A stretch of DNA of 64,000 bases, from NCBI GenBank assembly GCA_965644295.1, contig CBFFRP010000249.1:95854-159853 (forward strand). Direction: 5' to 3'. Each line of letters starts with the position of its first letter. The first letter of the stretch is position 1. A program made the translations under genes and the position numbers. Under the pieces are notes generated by a model that did no database searches, was not told the DNA's origin, and saw only the letters and a list, made by a program, of their open reading frames with translations. This DNA comes from Paraphysomonas bandaiensis (lineage: Eukaryota > Chrysophyceae). Shown piece by piece: positions 58,591 to 64,000 of the stretch.

Positions 58591-58789
58591 TAAGAACTAG
58601 AGACACGTGAATGACCGAAAGCTCTATCTAAAACACGCCAGCGGGCTGCTACACTGTTAAGCCTACCAGCAGGTAGAACTCCTCCACACAAACGCAAACC
58701 GCGAATGAGCTTAAAATTAAACGTTATTAAAACGTTATATAGAAGAAGAAAGAACACCGCTATACGTCTCTGAAGTGTAAAGTATCGAT

Positions 58790-58951
58790 GAATTTACAGC
58801 CAAGATTTGAAGGACCATATAGGGTTTCAAAAAGAGAATTAGCCCGGTTCTATATGAGGCTTTGCTTAATGGTAAGGCTAGGAAAGTAAATATGGTTAAT
58901 ATGACCCCAGATCATTATGTTGTTGGACCTATTCAGGTCTCGGACTAGGGG
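58790..58951 (+). mobile_element. Ty3/gypsy integrase C-terminal remnant
   Basis: Plus strand reads L-Q-P-R-F-E-G-P-Y-R-V then, one frame over, L-Y-E-A-L-L-N-G-K-A-R-K-V-N-M-V-N-M-T-P and ends I-Q-V-S-D-stop. The P-R-F-x-G-P-Y-x-V block followed by a K-V-N/H-x2-x-L/M-x-P strand is the integrase tail of gypsy-type elements. One frameshift separates the halves. Confidence 0.62.
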
Positions 58952-59845
58952 AGAAGTGTAGCAAAATTGGGTATGACAAGTATGGGAGATTTAGGAGGTG
59001 ATTGTGACTCAAGAATAAGATGAAGTGATGTTGGTTGTAGTATGAGATGAGATGTAGATGGTAGTTATGATTAGATTAGAAGATACGAGTATTAAGGCCA
59101 GATATAGGGTTGGAGTGTACCGTGACTATCCGTATATACGGGTGTAACGGACGCTTATGGTAACCCGTACAGTATTGTGATGGTATACATAGGTATACTG
59201 TAGGATGATATAAGAGTAGATAGCAAGATGTTAAAGGATTTCTATATGATTATTTCTGGAAGTAGAAAAATAGCTTTTTATGGCTATAAACCGCTACTAG
59301 AATTAGCTATGGGGATATAGGTAGAAGGATACTGATTTTAGATATAGCAGAGTGTTGAGATTACGAGGATAATAAGCTGTTAAGTGTTGTTGAAGAGCTT
59401 TATCGCACTAATATTTATTCAAACCATCTGTGTACATGGAAGAGGAAGATACTATCATTGACATTTCTACCAGCAGTGATGCTCAGACACCCCTAGTCGA
59501 GTCATGACCATTTTCTATCTCTATCATGCTACTACCTACACTACTTCATCCTTTTTCTGATACCATAATAGATCATAATCCACCATTTCCACTACATCCA
59601 AATTTGTTACAATATAATCCTTTAGAACTGTTATAATTAATAAGCACGCTTTCTCATATTTCACATATCATTCAACCCTAACTCTAACCCTAATCCAACT
59701 CTGTGTGATAACTACATAATCCGGACAAAACAACAGAGCTCAATTAATTTCTTCCAAAGAAATTTCATTATTCAACAAAATAATATATCATACATAGAGC
59801 CACTACGAAACCACCGGCATACTTTATAGCTACAGGCCTGTCTAA
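58952..59845. other. Intergenic with telomere-like motif
   Basis: No supported gene. AACCCTAACTCTAACCCTAA at 59684-59703 is the C-rich counterpart of the TTAGGG motif near 57230. Confidence 0.45.
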
Positions 59846-60643
59846 TCAATGGATGTACTTCTTGAGGAAAGACCTGTGGAAGTCATTTCTGATGGTATCG
59901 TTAATAAATCGCTTCTTAGTTTCTGGCTCAGATCTCGACTGGTGACGGAAAACGACATCGTCATTCCATTTTCTCTTAACCTGATGTTTCATATTTATTT
60001 GAATCACAGGGCGAGTAATTAGAGCATACCTTTTCGTTCCCATCTGTACCACCCAAATTGAGTAAAGGGTTTCCCTTGAGGGCACTCTCTCTGTTGAGAG
60101 TCTCCTCCATCAGCTTTTCCTCCTCTTCTTTCTTCGCCTTTGCCTGTGCGCGCTCCTCTTTAATCCTTTCCAACTCCCGCTGCAGCTCAAGTTCGTCGTC
60201 ATCATCATCATCTTCATCGCTGCATCACATATATAAACATAACCTTCAGTGAGATATTATTCACCAACACACCTTGACGAATCAAACCCATCATCTTGAT
60301 CGTGATAATCGATATCGGCATCATTGTATTCATTGTCTTCGTTGCAGTTGGAAGATATCTCCGCATGGTTCTTAAGCAGAGCGACAGTGTCGACTTTCTT
60401 CTCCTCGCTCTCTATCTGCGCAATCATTTTATTCTTCTCAGAGAGGTGATCGAACTCTCTCTTCTCGAGCTCATGAAGGACGTCTCTCTCTTTCATTTCA
60501 GTCTCTGACGACTGTCCCACTTGTCGAAACTTCAGACGAGTCATACCGATTTGATCCTTCGCTGACACTTGCTGTGACGTGAATCCATGATTCTTCACGC
60601 CACCCACAGCCGCGTGCCAAGTTGGTCGATGAGCTGTTGTCAT
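59846..60643 (-). CDS. CWC15: Spliceosome component CWC15
   Basis: CWC15/Cwf15 is a small, mostly disordered subunit of the P R P 19-associated (NTC-related) complex in the active spliceosome. Three exons (60643-60273, 60219-60030, 59980-59846) give 231 residues in phase. The N-terminus M-T-T-A-H-R-P-T matches the family's M-T-T-A-x-R-P-T; K-F-R-Q-V and an acidic D-E-D-D-D-D-D-D run follow. The C-terminal core is G-N-P-L-L-N-L, then V-K-R-K-W-N-D-D-V-V-F and K-K-R-F-I-N-D-T-I-R-N-D-F-H-R-S-F, ending K-K-Y-I-H. Length is normal. A (CATA)n array on its sense strand begins 90 bp upstream of the ATG. Confidence 0.96.
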
Positions 60644-60730
60644 GTTGTTCAGATAAGTGTGAGTAATGAATATGCAGATCACTGAACTACACAACATACA
60701 GCACAGACAAACCACACATACACCTGCATG

Positions 60731-61171
60731 GTATGTATGTATGTATGTATGTATGTATGTATGTATGTATGTATGTATGTATGTATGTATGTATGTATGT
60801 ATGTATGTATGTATGTATGTATGTATGTATGTATGTATGTATGTATGTATGTATGTATGTATGTATGTATGTATGTATGTATGTATGTATGTATGTATGT
60901 ATGTATGTATGTATGTATGTATGTATGTATGTATGTATGTATGTATGTATGTATGTATGTATGTATGTATGTATGTATGTATGTATGTATGTATGTATGT
61001 ATGTATGTATGTATGTATGTATGTATGTATGTATGTATGTATGTATGTATGTATGTATGTATGTATGTATGTATGTATGTATGTATGTATGTATGTATGT
61101 ATGTATGTATGTATGTATGTATGTATGTATGTATGTATGTATGTATGTATGTATGTATGTATGTATGTATG

Positions 61172-61202
<31 letters not shown>

Positions 61203-61327
61203 GTATATAAGTATGTATGTATGTATGTATGTATGTATGTATGTATGTATGTATGTATGTATGTATGTATGTATGTATGTATGTATGTATGTATGTATGT
61301 ATGTATGTATGTATGTATGTATGTATG

Positions 61328-61358
<31 letters not shown>

Positions 61359-61379
61359 GTATATAAGTATGTAAGTATG
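60731..61379. repeat. (GTAT)n microsatellite
   Basis: About 650 bp of GTAT tetranucleotide (CATA on the minus strand), with two identical interruptions (GTAAGTATATAAGTATG) near 61200 and 61358. It is the longest array in the window and sits immediately upstream of CWC15. Confidence 0.98.
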
Positions 61380-61607
61380 TATCATGAACAGCAGCATGGT
61401 GTATTAGATCTCATCACGACTGCTGTGTTCATACTATCTATTGATGATATTGGTATAATCTTAGCGTGCACCTTATGTACGAACACATTTGTTTTCTTGT
61501 TAGCTGAGACCAAAACAGTGCTGGATTTGCCCCAAATTCGCAGGATTTCGTCCATCCACAGCCAGGATTTTTATGTTCTTTTTGCAAAATCCCACAACAT
61601 TTATGTT

Positions 61608-61970
61608 CTAAATCTCGCTCTTGTGGTCACCAACTTCAGTGGCAGTAGGGGGGTCATTACATTTATCTGTGGATGATTGGGTGTCGACGTGATCGTGCTT
61701 GATCCACTCACTGTCTCTCACAACCTTCTTTTTCTTCTTATCAGCTGGCATATCTAGTTTGACTTTTGGCACATATTTGTCATCATTCGGTTTGGGTGGA
61801 AGGAAAGTCGGATTAGAAGGTGGGATGTAAGGTTTGCTTCTAAATCTGGGGTTGGAAGAGGTAGAGGGAGACTCCAAAGAAGCCCCTCCAACAGAGCTGC
61901 TCTCTGTGTTAACTATATTTTCTTGTTGTTCAATTTTATCCTTTTCAGAAAGGGAGTGGTTTTCAGACAT
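61608..61970 (-). CDS. Small Pro/Lys-rich hypothetical protein
   Basis: A minus-strand frame of 120 codons starting MSENHSLSEKDKIEQQENIV. It is hydrophilic throughout, with a P-x-F-L-P-P-K-P segment and a lysine run (D-K-K-K-K-K-V-V). No domain, signal or membrane segment. It may be the first exon of a longer gene, since a GT lies near the end, or a complete small protein. Codon composition is gene-like. Family not recognised. Confidence 0.45.
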   Translation of the reverse strand: MSENHSLSEKDKIEQQENIVNTESSSVGGASLESPSTSSNPRFRSKPYIPPSNPTFLPPKPNDDKYVPKVKLDMPADKKKKKVVRDSEWIKHDHVDTQSSTDKCNDPPTATEVGDHKSEI

Positions 61971-62018
61971 CGTCACACATTGATATTGCGATAGAATAAA
62001 TAATGAGACCACAGCGCG

Positions 62019-63604
62019 TCATCCACCCAGCTGATCAGCGGTATGACCGTTTCTATCACGAGCCCTGGTAAGCAAATGCTCTTCCCGAACCAAATGCTTG
62101 ATAACTACGTATTGTTGATTCCCCTTTACACGCCCAATGTAAACAAGTATAACCATTCGTTGTAGACCCAGTCCACGCACATCAGGACGAACTTCACGGG
62201 GAAGTGAGAGAATAAATTTCACCAGTGATATGTGCCCGAAATAACATGCGATATCCAGAAGAGCTTCTGCTCTTCCCCATCCGGAAAAGGAAGATCTGCA
62301 CCGGGAGCACTTGTTAAGACCTTTACAACTTCCATATAATTCTCCATGCAAGCGATATGCATAGCAGATAGCCCTAATATAGGTATCAGATACGCAAAGT
62401 TACAAACAAAACCACCTACCACAACTATTGGATATCCAATGAGGACTCTTGTGGCATTATGTCTACAAGATACATAACGAGATCGGGATGGTTTCCCTGT
62501 GTCGCCAGGTGTAAACATGTGCGCCCGTCAGTGGTGAGTCAACCCCAGCACTAACATATCCATTGGACCAAGAGGAACTTCACTACGTGAAGCATGCCCC
62601 CTTTGGCATGCTACATGAATGAGACACAAGTCCGGAGTGGTTAGGGTGAGATGAGTTTACCGGCAGGGTATAGCTCATGCAGGTGGTGTACCAATGACAA
62701 GTTTCCGGTCTCACAAGCACCGTGTATGAGGGTATTTCCTGCATCATCTGTTCCGACATCTGCCCTCACTCCTTGTTGTTCCATACTGCGAACAACAACT
62801 ACGGGGTTGGCTGCAACTTCGCCGCACTCAATGGATGCACTATCAGCAGGAGTGTTGGGCTGAGATGAGTACGGGCTTTTGGTATATACATCACTAGAAA
62901 TGACTCGTTTTGTAGGACCAGACATCGGAGTAGTACTATCAGCGGCTGCTGCTGCTACAGCAGCGCTTGAGAGGCTATGAAGGCGAGATGGATCACTGTA
63001 GTCACCCGTAGAAGGCGACGACTGTTTCCGGCCCAAACACTCCGAGACGTGGCTCGGCTCGGCATTCGATGTATCATTCGATGGGGATGGAGTCCAGTTG
63101 TGATTTATATTATCTGTCCTTGACGGTAGAGTAAATCGGCCAGCTGAAGCTGACCTCGACTCCCGCTGACTGTGATATTCCTGTCGCGAATGGGCAGAAG
63201 AAGTGTTTACCGGGGCACGGATGAACGGGTGTGGATCGGAAATCCTGATGCATTTGTTCTATATCCATGTCCATATCCATGTCCTGGAGCCATCATCTCC
63301 ACATACAGATGATGTATACAGGCACAGCATCAGGAGCAGCAGATCGAACAGATATCATACTATTAGAATGATTTGTATAGTTTTGAATAGATTTTGAATC
63401 TGATTTTATCTGAGAACGTTTCTTGACTTCAGCTTTATTATTGAGAGATACATTAAGATAGTTATATCCGAGATCATCCATATCGAACACACGCACTGCT
63501 TTATTCGCGCCAATACTGAGATGTTCTGCCGCATGTTTAGGGTCTAGGGATATGTTACCTAGACTAGGGGAGGGTCTTGAATGGGAAGGATTCATTGTAT
63601 TCAT
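62019..63604 (-). pseudogene. Ankyrin-repeat gene with broken reading frame
   Basis: The N-terminal part (63604 to about 62661) is Ser-rich, beginning MNTMNPSHSRPSPSLGNISL, with an unresolved junction near 63290. Then come at least five ankyrin units, recognisable by their helix pairs: N-T-L-I-H-G-A-C-E-T-G-N, C-L-I-H-V-A-C-Q-R-G-H, R-T-C-L-H-L-A-T-Q-G-N-H, S-A-M-H-I-A-C-M-E-N-Y and A-L-L-D-I-A-C-Y-F-G-H. Consecutive units lie in different frames. Near 62275 the switch (P-F-P-D-G to G-R-A-E-A-L-L) leaves no room for an intron, and near 62600 a one-base change is needed to keep helix 2 (H-V-V-K-F-L-L-V). Either a recent pseudogene or a gene damaged by assembly indels. Ankyrin proteins act as protein-binding scaffolds. 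Confidence 0.7.
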
Positions 63605-64000
63605 GTCTGGCTATGTTACTGTCTCATTCACTCTCTTAATATATAGATATACACACAGGCAGTACCTACACTCACTATCCATAGGGTGTGTACTAATATA
63701 CAGCAGTATATGTCCACATACATCCATACATATAGATGTCTATATGGTAGATACGGTAGCCCTCCTGTCCCTGAAATTTTCTCTTAATTTTCAATATAAA
63801 CAACCGGTTTGTCCCAATCCAATTGGCACTTTTTGTACGCTGTACGAAGTATATCTACAGTATGTACTGCTGTATGATCATGTAGTCTGCATACATGTAC
63901 TGTTCCAAATCTGTATATATGGAGGTACATATGTGTATAGGTACATACTGCACCGTTATATATCACCATATCATATAATATTAACTGACACCTCCACACA
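63605..64000. other. Intergenic edge
   Basis: Contains the recurring ATACAGCAGTATA word at about 63698-63712 and GTACTGCTGTATG near 63863; no gene supported. Confidence 0.4.

Noticed and set aside
62420-62450. A U12-type (ATATCC) intron in the ankyrin gene
   Set aside because: The donor deviates from ATATCCTT, no TTCCTTAAC branch point is seen, and neighbouring frame breaks suggest indels instead.
1-64000. tRNA, rRNA or other structured RNA genes
   Set aside because: No cloverleaf with A/B boxes or rRNA-like segment was found by reading; a tRNAscan-SE/Infernal run would be needed to exclude small ones.

Overview
The window is nuclear DNA of a eukaryote that builds cilia or flagella. The protein-coding genes are split by GT-AG introns, mostly about 30-250 nt, and the reconstructed genes below keep reading phase across nearly every junction. 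TAA, TAG and TGA all serve as stops. Two flagellar genes (IFT46, CFAP45), a mitochondrial ferredoxin, an ER oligosaccharyltransferase subunit and a spliceosome protein (CWC15) point to a flagellated, mitochondrion-bearing protist. An Orai-like/PH protein, a villin-headpiece protein and a Crinkler/RHS-type ATPase do not settle the lineage, and I do not name a species.

Layout. 1-5 kb: RING-finger gene, then a decayed hAT transposon with intact ends. 5.8-9.1 kb: EF-hand protein (minus) and a seven-helix receptor (plus), divergent across a CCAAT-rich spacer. 9.1-11 kb: repeats. 11-12.6 kb: TauD-like dioxygenase. 13-15 kb: Ty1/copia fragment with an inverted copy of its own 5' part. 16-18 kb: IFT46. 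18.7-20.2 kb: four-helix + PH protein. 20.8-22.5 kb: OST48. 22.5-23.2 kb: minisatellite. 23.5-25.2 kb: bleomycin hydrolase. 26.5-28.7 kb: unrecognised five-exon gene. 28.8-30.7 kb: repeats and a LINE tail. 31.4-34.3 kb: villin-headpiece protein. 34.4-35 kb: (CATA)n. 35.1-35.7 kb: ferredoxin. 36.8-38.1 kb: CID + CCCH zinc-finger protein. 38.7-40.6 kb: repeats. 41.1-42.8 kb: CFAP45. 43.5-44.7 kb: TPT/SLC35-type transporter. 45.4-45.8 kb: unresolved reading frame. 46.2-48.7 kb: Trp/Arg-repeat Sfi1-like protein. 48.9-52.7 kb: repeats. 52.9-54.5 kb: TENT4/Trf4 polymerase. 54.7-57.2 kb: (CATA)n and a B-box + P-loop + nuclease-like CR protein. 57.9-59 kb: copia and gypsy remnants. 59.8-60.6 kb: CWC15. 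60.7-61.4 kb: (GTAT)n. 61.6-62 kb: small Pro/Lys-rich protein. 62-63.6 kb: ankyrin gene with broken frames.

The genes do not form operons. Shared themes are flagellum and centrosome (IFT46, CFAP45, Sfi1-like), calcium and membrane signalling (EF-hand, Orai-like/PH, receptor) and RNA metabolism (CID-CCCH, TENT4, CWC15). Two features stand out. One is a Crinkler/RHS-type protein carrying an N-terminal B-box-like zinc finger. The other is a recurring set of sense-strand CATA tracts placed just upstream of start codons.
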